Origin: Candidatus Methylomirabilota bacterium
Lineage (GTDB): Bacteria > Methylomirabilota > Methylomirabilia > Rokubacteriales > CSP1-6
Direction: 5' to 3'
DNA: 64,000 nucleotides
Assembly (NCBI GenBank): GCA_035315345.1
Contig: DATFYA010000045.1
Location: 1-64,000, forward strand
In this document: piece by piece, positions 34,278-42,060 of the stretch
Layout of the letters: every line of letters begins with the position of its first letter
How positions within the stretch are numbered: the stretch's first letter is position 1
Notes under the pieces: generated by a model
Databases searched by the model: none
Told to the model about the DNA's origin: nothing
The model's input: only the letters and a program-made list of their open reading frames with translations
Program-made: the position numbers and the translations under genes

Positions 34278-35101
34278 TCTGCGTGGTCACCGGCGCGACC
34301 TCGGGGATCGGCAAGGAGACCGCGGTCGCGCTCGCCAAGGGCGGCGCCACCGTCGCGATGGTCTGCCGCACGCGCGACCGGGGCGAGGCCGCGCTCGCCG
34401 AGATCCGGCGCCGCGCCGGCCACGACGCGGTCTCGCTCTTCGTCGCCGACCTGTCGTCGCAGCGGGCGATCCGGGCGGTGGCCGCGGAGCTGCAGGCCGC
34501 GCTGCCGCGCATCGACGTCCTGGTCAACAACGCCGGGCTGGCCCTGCGCGACCGCCTCGTCACCGAGGACGGCTTCGAGAACACCTTCGCGGTGAACCAC
34601 CTCGCGTACTTCCTGCTGACGCGCCTGCTCCAGCCCACGCTCCTGGCCAGCGCTCCCGCACGCGTGGTCAACGTCTCCTCGGAGGCGCATCGCTGGGGCT
34701 CGATCCGCTTCGACGACCTCATGGGCGAGGTGGCGTACGACGGCTGGAAGGCCTACGCGCAGTCGAAGCTCGCCAACGTCCTGTTCACCTACGAGCTGGC
34801 GCGACGACTGGACGGCACCGGGGTGACCGCGAACTGCCTGCACCCGGGCCTGGTCGGCACCGCGTTCGCCAGCCGTGGGCCGTCCCTCATTCGCATCCTC
34901 TCGCGGCTCGCGCGCCCGCTCCTGCGCAGCCCGGCGAGCGGCGCGGCCACGTCGGTGTACCTGGCCTCGGCGCCCGAGGTGGCGACGGTGACCGGTCAAT
35001 ACTTCGCGGGCCGGCGGGCGCGCCGCTCGAGCCCGGCGTCCTACGATCGGGCGCTGGCCGCGCGGCTGTGGGGAGTGAGCGAGCGCCTGGTCGGGTTCTG
35101 A
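34274..35101 (+). CDS. Short-chain dehydrogenase/reductase (retinol-dehydrogenase-like)
   Basis: A 275-residue SDR starting in the ATGA overlap with the upstream gene. Motifs are TGATSGIG (6-13), VNNAG, the NVSSEAH strand with catalytic Ser and YAQSK (YxxxK). The layout, including the HPGLVGTAF segment after the active site, matches the retinol dehydrogenase/WW-oxidoreductase-like branch, which acts on hydrophobic alcohols and aldehydes. That specificity would suit a long-chain substrate in this cluster. It is the last gene of the plus-strand run and converges on the HdeD-like gene with a one-base gap between stops. Confidence 0.87.
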   Translation: MICVVTGATSGIGKETAVALAKGGATVAMVCRTRDRGEAALAEIRRRAGHDAVSLFVADLSSQRAIRAVAAELQAALPRIDVLVNNAGLALRDRLVTEDGFENTFAVNHLAYFLLTRLLQPTLLASAPARVVNVSSEAHRWGSIRFDDLMGEVAYDGWKAYAQSKLANVLFTYELARRLDGTGVTANCLHPGLVGTAFASRGPSLIRILSRLARPLLRSPASGAATSVYLASAPEVATVTGQYFAGRRARRSSPASYDRALAARLWGVSERLVGF

Positions 35102-35102
35102 G

Positions 35103-35690
35103 TCAGACCAGGTCGGGGCTCTGGATGCGGAAGGCGAGGATCACGCGCAGGATGCCCAGCAGCAGCCCGAAGGCGGCGACGTGCAGGGCCAGGGTCATGA
35201 GGTCCTGAGGCGGCCGCGCGAGGATCAGCACCCCGAAGATCAGCGAGATCACCGCGGTGGCCACGATCAGCGGCCGGCCGCGCCAGCTGCCCCGTAACAC
35301 CATGGCCTCGATCACCTGCAGCACGCCCGTGATGATCGCCCACCAGGCGAGAACCACCAGCGGCTTCAGCCACCACGCGAAGAACAGCACCAGGACGCCC
35401 GCGACGACTCCCGTCAGGCCCTTGCACGCGAGCAGCCGCCACCGGCCACCTCGGGTGAGTCCCCACGCGGCCGCAAACAGGGCCACGAGGCCGTCGATGA
35501 GCGCGAAGCCGGCGAAGAACGTGGCCATGAGGGCCGCGGTGATGCGCGGGAGCCAGAAGGCGAAGAGGAGCATCGCGCCCTCCGCCAGGCCGAACAGCAG
35601 GGCCAGGATCGCGCGGAAGCCGAGCGCCCACTGCACCGGCTGCTCCAGCCTCGGCGGACCGCTCGACATCGGCACCGGCCGGGAGGCCAT
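35103..35690 (-). CDS. HdeD-family (DUF308) membrane protein
   Basis: A 195-residue inner-membrane protein with six hydrophobic segments arranged as three pairs of DUF308 repeats, each with a helix-GLxxLxxG pattern (GVLVLFFAWW, GVLILARPP). HdeD in E. coli is an acid- and stress-induced membrane protein of uncertain mechanism. Its start lies 34 bp from the first copy of the 18-bp palindrome (35725-35742), so it probably belongs to the same regulon as the envelope genes on the other side of the 442-bp divergent region. Confidence 0.85.
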   Translation of the reverse strand: MASRPVPMSSGPPRLEQPVQWALGFRAILALLFGLAEGAMLLFAFWLPRITAALMATFFAGFALIDGLVALFAAAWGLTRGGRWRLLACKGLTGVVAGVLVLFFAWWLKPLVVLAWWAIITGVLQVIEAMVLRGSWRGRPLIVATAVISLIFGVLILARPPQDLMTLALHVAAFGLLLGILRVILAFRIQSPDLV

Positions 35691-35724
35691 TGGCCGATCT
35701 CACCACGCCCCGCGTCGGACTGCC

Positions 35725-35742
35725 ATGGGACCAAGGTCGCAC
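35725..35742 (+). promoter_or_regulatory. 18-bp palindrome, copy A
   Basis: ATGGGACCAAGGTCGCAC. Core GGGACC-AA-GGTC; the right arm departs from consensus at its outer bases. It lies 34 bp upstream of the HdeD-like gene on the opposite strand. Confidence 0.7.
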
Positions 35743-35781
35743 AGAATCCGCGCCGGTCGGCCACGTATTCGTCGGTGCTGT

Positions 35782-35799
35782 CGAGGCGCGCGCGCCTCG
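35782..35799. promoter_or_regulatory. Perfect GC-rich palindrome between copies A and B
   Basis: CGAGGCGCG joined directly to CGCGCCTCG: 18 bp, fully symmetric with no spacer. It lies 40 bp after copy A and 3 bp before copy B, which may be chance given the GC content or a second factor's site. Confidence 0.4.
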
Positions 35800-35802
35800 G
35801 TC

Positions 35803-35820
35803 ATGAGACCAAGGTCCGAT
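35803..35820 (+). promoter_or_regulatory. 18-bp palindrome, copy B
   Basis: ATGAGACCAAGGTCCGAT. Core GAGACC-AA-GGTCC. It lies 78 bp (start to start) from copy A and 313 bp upstream of the DUF3300 gene. Confidence 0.7.
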
Positions 35821-36043
35821 GGCGGTGCCTGGTTTCTCCGGCGACAATCGGCTCTCGACCGGCGCGGGGACCGCCGCCTGCGGATCCTCCGGCCCGGTCG
35901 CCGTGTCACCGGACGGCAGCCCAGGGTGGGAGTTTCGGGGCGCGGCCGGTGGCACGGTTCTCGGGGCCGTCGGGGTGTCATCAGAGCGCCGAGGTCGCCT
36001 TCGATGGCCGCTCCGGCCGCGCACGGTGACATATCGGTCCGCT

Positions 36044-36061
36044 ATGGGACCAAAGTCTTAT
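36044..36061 (+). promoter_or_regulatory. 18-bp palindrome, copy C
   Basis: ATGGGACCAAAGTCTTAT. It is 71 bp upstream of the DUF3300 start and closest to the expected promoter of the DUF3300-DUF2950 operon. Confidence 0.75.
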
Positions 36062-36132
36062 GGCGTTTCCGGGCTGCTCGCCTCAAAATCGCGCGGTGAA
36101 AGACAAGGTTTGGGTGTCCGAGGAGGAGAGCC

Positions 36133-37677
36133 GTGCGCCTGACTGACAAGACCATTGCCTGGGTGACCGTGCTTCTCCTGGTCGTGCCGCCGCTGGCACC
36201 GGCTCAGACGCCACCGCCGCCTCCCGCCGGCCCGGCTCCCGCTGCCCCGCCGCCAGGTAGCGCGCCCTCTGGCGCCCCCGCGCTGCAGGCCAACCCGTTC
36301 ACGGCCGAGCAGCTCGATCAGCTGACGGCGCCGATCGCGCTCTACCCGGACCAGCTGATCGCGCAGGTCCTGATGGCCGCGACCTATCCGCTCGAGGTCG
36401 TGCAGGCCGCGCGCTTCATGAAGGACAATGCGAGCCTCAAGGGCGATGCCCTGAACGAGGCGCTCAAGCAGTACGACTGGGACGACGCGGTCAAGTCCCT
36501 CGTCACGTTCCCGCAGGTGCTGTCGATGATGGACAGCAAGCTCGACTGGACACAGAAGATCGGCGATGCGTTCCTCGCGCAGCAGAAGGACGTGCTGGAT
36601 TCGATCCAGCGCCTGCGGCAGCGCGCGCAGGCCTCGGGCAATCTCAAGAGCACGCCCGAGCAAACCGTCACGGTGGAACCTGCTCCGGCCTCATCCTCGA
36701 CGGTGGTCGTGCAGCAGCAGCCGGCCCAGGTCATCACGATCGCCCCGACCAACCCGCAGGTGGTGTACGTGCCCACGTACAACCCGACCACGGCCTACGG
36801 GGCCTGGCCATATCCGGCCTATCCGCCGTACGCCTACTATCCTCCGGGCTACATGGCGGGCGCCGCGATGTTCTCCTTCGCGGCCGGCGTGGCCGTGGGC
36901 GGCGCGCTCTGGGGCAATTGCAACTGGGGCGGCGGCGAGGTGGACGTCGACGTGAACAAGAACAACAACTTCACGAAGAACGTGAACCGGACCGATGTGG
37001 CCGCCAAGCGAACCGAGCGGCAGACGAACCGGCAGAGCCAGAGCTGGCAGCACAACCCCGAGAACCGCAAGGGCGCCCAGTATCGGGACCAGGCGACCCA
37101 GCAGAAATACAATCGCGGCGGCGATCGGCAGGCGGCCCAGTCCCGGGAGGACTTCCGCGGACGCGCCGACCAGGGGCGGCAGGACGTCGGCGGCGGAAGA
37201 GGTCAGGGCGGCGCCGGCGGCGACCGGCCGGGCGGCGGCGCGGGTGGCGAGCGTCCCGCGACCGCTGACCGACCGGGTGGTGGTGACCGACCCGGTGGTG
37301 GCGATCGACCCGGCGGCGGTGACCGGCCGGGCGGCGGCGCGGGCGGGCAACGTCCGGCCACGGCTGATCGGCCCGGGGGTGGTGATCGCGGCGGAGCAGG
37401 CGGTGGCGCGGGCGGGCGAGCGGAGGGCGGATTCGGCGGCGGTGGTGGGGGCCAGGCCCGAGGCGGAGGCGGTGGCGGCAGCGCTTTCCAGGGCATGGGG
37501 CAGGGCGGCGGCTCCGCACAGAACTTCAGCAATCGCGGTCAGTCGAGCCGCCAGAGCATGGGCTCCTCGCGCAACGCCGCCACGAGGCCGTCGGGGGGCT
37601 TCAGCGGGGGCGGCGGCGGCGGTGGCGCTCGTGGCGGCGGGGGCGGCGGCGGCGGTCGCGGAGGAGGACGGCGATGA
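36133..37677 (+). CDS. DUF3300 secreted protein with Gly-rich repeat tail
   Basis: A 514-residue exported protein, start GTG 36133 behind GAGGAGGAG. Signal peptide (1-24), a Pro-rich linker (to about 48), then the DUF3300 domain (about 55-260), recognisable by ALYPDQLIAQVLMAATYPLEVV, DWDDAVKSLVTFPQVL and VVYVPTYNPTTAYG, followed by a hydrophobic AAMFSFAAGVAVGGALWG segment. The tail from about 330 is low-complexity, with tandem DRPGGG units and long Gly/Arg runs. The domain's function is unknown. The gene overlaps the DUF2950 gene by four bases, a pairing also found in other Gram-negatives. Palindrome copy C upstream suggests it heads a regulated operon. Confidence 0.88.
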   Translation: MRLTDKTIAWVTVLLLVVPPLAPAQTPPPPPAGPAPAAPPPGSAPSGAPALQANPFTAEQLDQLTAPIALYPDQLIAQVLMAATYPLEVVQAARFMKDNASLKGDALNEALKQYDWDDAVKSLVTFPQVLSMMDSKLDWTQKIGDAFLAQQKDVLDSIQRLRQRAQASGNLKSTPEQTVTVEPAPASSSTVVVQQQPAQVITIAPTNPQVVYVPTYNPTTAYGAWPYPAYPPYAYYPPGYMAGAAMFSFAAGVAVGGALWGNCNWGGGEVDVDVNKNNNFTKNVNRTDVAAKRTERQTNRQSQSWQHNPENRKGAQYRDQATQQKYNRGGDRQAAQSREDFRGRADQGRQDVGGGRGQGGAGGDRPGGGAGGERPATADRPGGGDRPGGGDRPGGGDRPGGGAGGQRPATADRPGGGDRGGAGGGAGGRAEGGFGGGGGGQARGGGGGGSAFQGMGQGGGSAQNFSNRGQSSRQSMGSSRNAATRPSGGFSGGGGGGGARGGGGGGGGRGGGRR

Positions 37678-38597
37678 GGAACATCGGCAGGATCGCCGGT
37701 CTGCTGCTCGTGTTGATCCTGGCCTCGTCGCCGGGGCCGCCAAGCGACGCGGCCGATGCGAAGCAGCGGCGGTTCACGACGCCGGAGCAGGCCACGACCG
37801 CGCTGCTGGATGCGATCAAGACGGGCGATCGCAAGGCCCTGGTCGACGTGCTGGGGGCGGAGGGTCGAAGCCTCGTGTCCTCGGGGGATGCGATCGCCGA
37901 TCGCAACGCCGGTCAGCGATTCGGCGCGGAGTACGACGAGGCGCACCGCATCGAGGCCGGCGGCGGCAAGCTGGTGCTCCACGTGGGCACGGAAGACTTC
38001 CCGTTTCCCATTCCGCTCGTCCCGGACGGGCCGGAGTGGCGCTTCGACACCCAGGCGGGCAAGGAGGAGATCCTCAATCGCCGGATCGGGCGCAACGAGC
38101 TGGAGGTGATTCAGGTGTGCCTCGCCTACGTCGACGCGCAGCGCGACTACTACTCGGCGGACCGCAATGCCGACGGGCTGCGCGAGTACGCGGCACGATT
38201 CGCCAGCACGCCGGGAAAGCGGGACGGCCTCTACTGGCCCACGAAGCCCGGCGAGCCGCTCAGCCCGCTGGGTCCGCTGGTCGCGCAGGCGCGAGGTGAG
38301 GGCTATCGCAAGGCCGACGGCCGCACGCCGATCCCCTACCACGGCTACTACTACCGCATCCTGACCGCGCAGGGACCGGCTGCGTCGGACGGGGCGTACG
38401 ACTACGTGGCGCACGGCCACATGATCGGCGGCTTCGCCCTGGTGGCCTATCCGGCCCAGTATGGCAACTCGGGCGTCATGACGTTCATCGTCAACCACGA
38501 GGGCGTCGTCTACGAGAAGGACCTGGGCCCGGACACCGCCGCCGTCGCGCGCGCGATGAAGCTGTACAACCCCGACTCCACCTGGAAGAAGGCATGA
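37674..38597 (+). CDS. DUF2950 secreted protein
   Basis: A 307-residue exported protein with an N-terminal signal peptide (about 1-26). DUF2950 features include FTTPEQATTALLDAIKTGDRKAL, EVIQVCLAYVDAQRDYYS, YHGYYYRILTAQG and the C-terminal GVVYEKDLGPDT. The function is unknown, with a periplasmic location likely. It is coupled to the DUF3300 gene by an ATGA-type overlap and to the binding-protein gene downstream, also by overlap, which makes a three-gene unit of exported proteins. Confidence 0.88.
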   Translation: MRNIGRIAGLLLVLILASSPGPPSDAADAKQRRFTTPEQATTALLDAIKTGDRKALVDVLGAEGRSLVSSGDAIADRNAGQRFGAEYDEAHRIEAGGGKLVLHVGTEDFPFPIPLVPDGPEWRFDTQAGKEEILNRRIGRNELEVIQVCLAYVDAQRDYYSADRNADGLREYAARFASTPGKRDGLYWPTKPGEPLSPLGPLVAQARGEGYRKADGRTPIPYHGYYYRILTAQGPAASDGAYDYVAHGHMIGGFALVAYPAQYGNSGVMTFIVNHEGVVYEKDLGPDTAAVARAMKLYNPDSTWKKA

Positions 38598-39466
38598 GGG
38601 AGACCATGACGATCCGGGCCCTGACCCTGCTCCTGACGATCCTCCTGCTGGCCTCGCCCGCGCTCGCCGCCGAGCCGGAGCCGACGCTCAAGAAGATCAA
38701 GCGCACCAACACCATCGCGCTCGGCTACCGGGAATCCTCGCGCCCCTTCTCCTTCGTCGGCGACGACGGCAAGCCGGCCGGGTACTCGGTGGATCTCTGC
38801 ACGCGAGTGGCGGCGGCGGTCGGCAAGGAGCTCGGGCTGCCGGGTCTTCAGACCAAATGGGTCAAGCTCACCGTCGAGAACCGGATGCCGTCGGTGATGA
38901 ACGGCACGGTGGATCTCGAGTGCGGCTCGACGACCGCGTCGCTGAAGCGCCAGGAGCAGGTGGACTTCAGCCTCCTGACGTTCGTGGACGGCGGGAGCCT
39001 GCTCGTCACCGACAGCTCCAACATCGTGGGCGTGATGTCGCTGATCGGCAAGCGCGTCGCGGTCATCCCGGGCACCACGACCGAGAAGAGCCTCGACGAG
39101 GCGCTCAAGCGGCACACCGTGACCGCCACGGTGGTGCCGGTGAAGGACCACGCCGCCGGCGTGGCCGCGCTGGATTCGGGCGCCGCCGACGCCTACGCCT
39201 CGGACCGCGTGATCCTGATCGGCATCGGCCGCACCTCGAAGGACCCGGCCAAGCTCTCGCTGGTGGACGACATGTTCTCCTACGAGCCCTACGGCCTCAT
39301 GATGCGCCGGGGCGATCCCGCGTTCCGTCTCTCCGTGAATCGGGCCCTCGCCGCCATGTATCGCTCGCGGGAGGTCGTGCCGATCTTCGAGAAGTGGTTC
39401 GGATCCATGAGCACCGCCGGGCATCTGATCGGCGCCATGTACATCATCAACGGACTGCCCGAGTAG
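38594..39466 (+). CDS. Amino-acid ABC transporter substrate-binding protein (glutamate/aspartate type)
   Basis: A 290-residue periplasmic binding protein, family 3 (SBP_bac_3). Signal peptide to about residue 25, then IKRTNTIALGYRESSRPFSF, the amino-acid pocket region YSVDLCTRVAAAV, NRMPSVMNGTVDLECGSTTA and GVAALDSGAADAYASDR. It resembles GltI-like proteins that bind acidic amino acids. No permease or ATPase genes are adjacent, so it either serves a distant transporter or acts as a sensor. The start ATG 38594 overlaps the DUF2950 stop; ATG 38606 is an alternative. Confidence 0.85.
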   Translation: MRETMTIRALTLLLTILLLASPALAAEPEPTLKKIKRTNTIALGYRESSRPFSFVGDDGKPAGYSVDLCTRVAAAVGKELGLPGLQTKWVKLTVENRMPSVMNGTVDLECGSTTASLKRQEQVDFSLLTFVDGGSLLVTDSSNIVGVMSLIGKRVAVIPGTTTEKSLDEALKRHTVTATVVPVKDHAAGVAALDSGAADAYASDRVILIGIGRTSKDPAKLSLVDDMFSYEPYGLMMRRGDPAFRLSVNRALAAMYRSREVVPIFEKWFGSMSTAGHLIGAMYIINGLPE

Positions 39467-39593
39467 GTTCGCGATCGGGCCCGTCTTCATCGACGGACAG
39501 TCTCGCCCGGCCGCCCGGTTTGCTCGCCGATGACCACGAGGAGTTGCCGCTGATGGTTCGAGCGGGCATTCACTGGGGACGAGGAGACGCGCG

Positions 39594-41003
39594 ATGAGAC
39601 GCCGCCGGACCACGCGACACGCCTTGGGTGTGCTGCTCGGCTCGCTCTTGCCCTTCGCCCCGGGCGTCTCGAGCGCGCAGCCGGTCGACATCCCGCCCAC
39701 CTGGGGCGGCGATTTCTGGGATCGGCCCCGGCTCACCGGCAGCTGGTGGGGCCTGCGCGACGACCTGGGCAAGAAGGGCGTGGTGCTCGACACCGACCTG
39801 CTCCTCACCCCGCAGGGCGTGAGCGGTGGCAAGAACACGGCGGCCGAGTTCTGGGGCAACGCCGAGTACACCCTCAACGTGGACACGCAGAAGCTCGGGC
39901 TCTGGCCCGGTGGTTTCCTCAAGGTTTCCGGCCAGACCAGCTTCGGGACCAGCGTGAACGAGGATTCCGGCGCTCTCGTGCCGGTGAACGTCGCCACGAT
40001 GATTCCCGACCTCGACAACAACACCAGCGGCCTCACGAACCTGACGTTCACGCAGTTCCTGAGCCGCCAGTTCGGTCTGTTCGCGGGCAAGATCTTCCTG
40101 GTGGACGGCTTCCAGGGCGAGTTCGCGGGCAACTACCGCACCCAGTTCATGAACACGGCGCTGGCCTTTCCCATCACGGCCGCGCTCATGCCGCTCTCGG
40201 CCTACGGCGGGGGCGTCGTCGTGATCCCGTGGGAGGCCCTGATCCTCTCGGCGATGGCGGTCGATCCGAGCGGCACCATCACGAACAACGACATCTCCGA
40301 GGCGTTCGACGACGGGGCGATGGTCATCGCCGGCGCCAAGCTCACGATCAAGCCCTTCGGCCTAGTGGGACATCAGGGCTTCGGTGGCATGTGGAGCAAC
40401 AAGTCGCGCCTCTCGCTCGAGCAGGATCCCTCCAACATCGCCAGGCTCCTGTTGCAGGAGCGGTTTCCCCGGCTCGCGGATCCGGGACCTCCACTGACGC
40501 GATTCCTGCAGCGATTCCGGCCCGATCTGCTCACTCCGACTCAGCCCCCGAATCGCGAGGACACGAGCTGGTTCGTGTACTATTCGTTTGATCAGTACTT
40601 CTGGCATCCCGGGGGCGATCAGACCCGTGGCATCGGGATGTTCTTCAACTTCGGCGCGTCCGACGGGAAGGCGAACCCGATCAAGTACAGCTTCGTCACC
40701 GGCATCGGGGGCAAGGGCGTGGTGCCGGGACGCCCGCATGACTCCTTCGGAGTCGGCTGGGCGCGCACCGAGGTCAGCGGGAACTTCGTGCCGTTCCTGC
40801 GCGACACCTTCAACCTCGGGCTGGGTACCGGGGACACGGTGGAGATGTACTACAATGCCGCGGTGACCCAGTGGCTCAGCGCGAGTCTCGACCTGCAGAT
40901 ACTCAATCCCGTCATCAAGAAGACGGTCAGCTCGGGCGGCGGAGGGGTGAAGGATATCGACACCGGCATCGTGGTCGGCGCACGCATGTACGTCCGGTTT
41001 TGA
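39594..41003 (+). CDS. OprB-family carbohydrate-selective porin
   Basis: A 469-residue outer-membrane beta-barrel protein with a signal peptide (1-29). OprB hallmarks are the N-terminal WDRPRLTGSWWGLRDDLGKKGV, EYTLNVDTQKLGLWPGG and SGQTSFG segments, and the C-terminal residue is Phe (ARMYVRF) as needed for barrel insertion. It forms a diffusion channel for sugars or other small solutes. GAGGAG precedes ATG 39594. The 127-bp gap upstream shows no clear promoter, so it may be transcribed from the DUF3300 operon. Confidence 0.85.
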   Translation: MRRRRTTRHALGVLLGSLLPFAPGVSSAQPVDIPPTWGGDFWDRPRLTGSWWGLRDDLGKKGVVLDTDLLLTPQGVSGGKNTAAEFWGNAEYTLNVDTQKLGLWPGGFLKVSGQTSFGTSVNEDSGALVPVNVATMIPDLDNNTSGLTNLTFTQFLSRQFGLFAGKIFLVDGFQGEFAGNYRTQFMNTALAFPITAALMPLSAYGGGVVVIPWEALILSAMAVDPSGTITNNDISEAFDDGAMVIAGAKLTIKPFGLVGHQGFGGMWSNKSRLSLEQDPSNIARLLLQERFPRLADPGPPLTRFLQRFRPDLLTPTQPPNREDTSWFVYYSFDQYFWHPGGDQTRGIGMFFNFGASDGKANPIKYSFVTGIGGKGVVPGRPHDSFGVGWARTEVSGNFVPFLRDTFNLGLGTGDTVEMYYNAAVTQWLSASLDLQILNPVIKKTVSSGGGGVKDIDTGIVVGARMYVRF

Positions 41004-41028
41004 TCGCTCGCGGCACCGGACTGATGCG

Positions 41029-42060
41029 TTGACCGACGGTACCAGGCGCTTCCGGCCCCTCTCGTGGCTCGGCTGCATCCTGCTGGCGCTCGCGTGCAGC
41101 GCGGTGGTCGGATGGATGGCTCTGGCCACCTACTTCGATCTCGCCCCGGGCCCGAACTCGCTCCGAATCATGCTCGGGCTGCTCATCCCGGTGGCGGCCC
41201 TGATCGCGGTGCTGCTCGTGCGCCCGCGCCGCCGGGTGGTGCTGGCGATCGCGGTCGCCTTCGTGGCGGTGCTGTTGGCCTGGCTCTCCCTCCGGCCGTC
41301 CAATGCGCGGGACTGGCAGCCCGACGTGGCCACGCTGCCGTGGGCCGAGGTGCGCGGCGACCACCTCCTGTTCCACAACGTTCGCAACGCGGCGTACCGC
41401 ACCGAGACCGACTACACGGTGCGCCTCGAGGACCGGGACCTCGACCTCTCGAAGCTGCGCGCTCTGGATCTCTTCCTCATCTACTGGGGCTCGCCGTGGA
41501 TCGCCCACACCATCGTGAGCTGGGCCTTCGACGACGGCCAGCACCTGGCCATCTCCATCGAGACCCGCAAGGAGAAGGGCGAGGAGTACTCGGCGGTGCG
41601 CGGGTTCTTCCGGCAGTACGAGCTGTTCTACGTGGTTGCCGACGAGCGTGACGTCATCCGCCTGCGCTCGAACTACCGCCGCGACCGCCGGGGCGAGGAC
41701 GTCTATCTCTACCGATTCGATACCTCCCCGGACAACGCCCGCCGCCTTCTGCTCAGCTACGTCCGCGCCATCAACCGGCTGCGCGAGCAGCCGGAGTGGT
41801 ACAACGCGCTCACCGAGAACTGCACCACCGCGATCCAGCGCATCGCCGGCCCGTACCAGGAGCGCTCGTGGTGGAGCTGGAAGCTCTTCCTGAACGGCCA
41901 TCTCGACGAGCTGGCCTACGACCTCGGCGCGATCGATCACTCCCTGCCGTTCACCGAGCTGAAGGCGAAGAGTTACATCAACCCGCGGGCGCAGGCGGCC
42001 GACGCCGATCTGCAGTTCTCGGCGCGCATCCGTGAGGGCCTGCCGAGGATGTCGCCATGA
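41029..42060 (+). CDS. DUF4105 (Lnb N-terminal periplasmic domain) membrane protein
   Basis: A 343-residue protein with three N-terminal membrane helices (about 14-35, 45-61, 67-86), then a periplasmic DUF4105 domain with LRALDLFLIYWGSPWIAHTIVSW, SIETRKEKGEEYSA, REQPEWYNALTENCTTAI (conserved Asn-Cys pair) and a C-terminal tail. The conserved His and Cys-containing motifs are reminiscent of NlpC/P60-like enzymes, but activity is not established. The start is taken as TTG 41029, the only in-frame start before the first helix, 25 bp after the porin stop. It overlaps the lipase-like gene by four bases. Confidence 0.8.
   Translation: MTDGTRRFRPLSWLGCILLALACSAVVGWMALATYFDLAPGPNSLRIMLGLLIPVAALIAVLLVRPRRRVVLAIAVAFVAVLLAWLSLRPSNARDWQPDVATLPWAEVRGDHLLFHNVRNAAYRTETDYTVRLEDRDLDLSKLRALDLFLIYWGSPWIAHTIVSWAFDDGQHLAISIETRKEKGEEYSAVRGFFRQYELFYVVADERDVIRLRSNYRRDRRGEDVYLYRFDTSPDNARRLLLSYVRAINRLREQPEWYNALTENCTTAIQRIAGPYQERSWWSWKLFLNGHLDELAYDLGAIDHSLPFTELKAKSYINPRAQAADADLQFSARIREGLPRMSP

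Larger units (their letters stand above)
35691..36132. other. Divergent 442-bp control region with three palindrome copies
   Basis: This non-coding stretch separates the HdeD-like gene from the DUF3300 gene. It holds three of the eight 18-bp palindromes (35725, 35803, 36044) and a perfect 18-bp GC palindrome (35782-35799) between the first two. Several short open frames cross it but none has coding-like features. No clear sigma70 promoter was recognised. Confidence 0.6.

Noticed and set aside
37201-37400. Tandem repeats as a possible CRISPR-like array
   Set aside because: The repeats encode in-frame DRPGGG units of the DUF3300 tail with no unique spacers of constant length.
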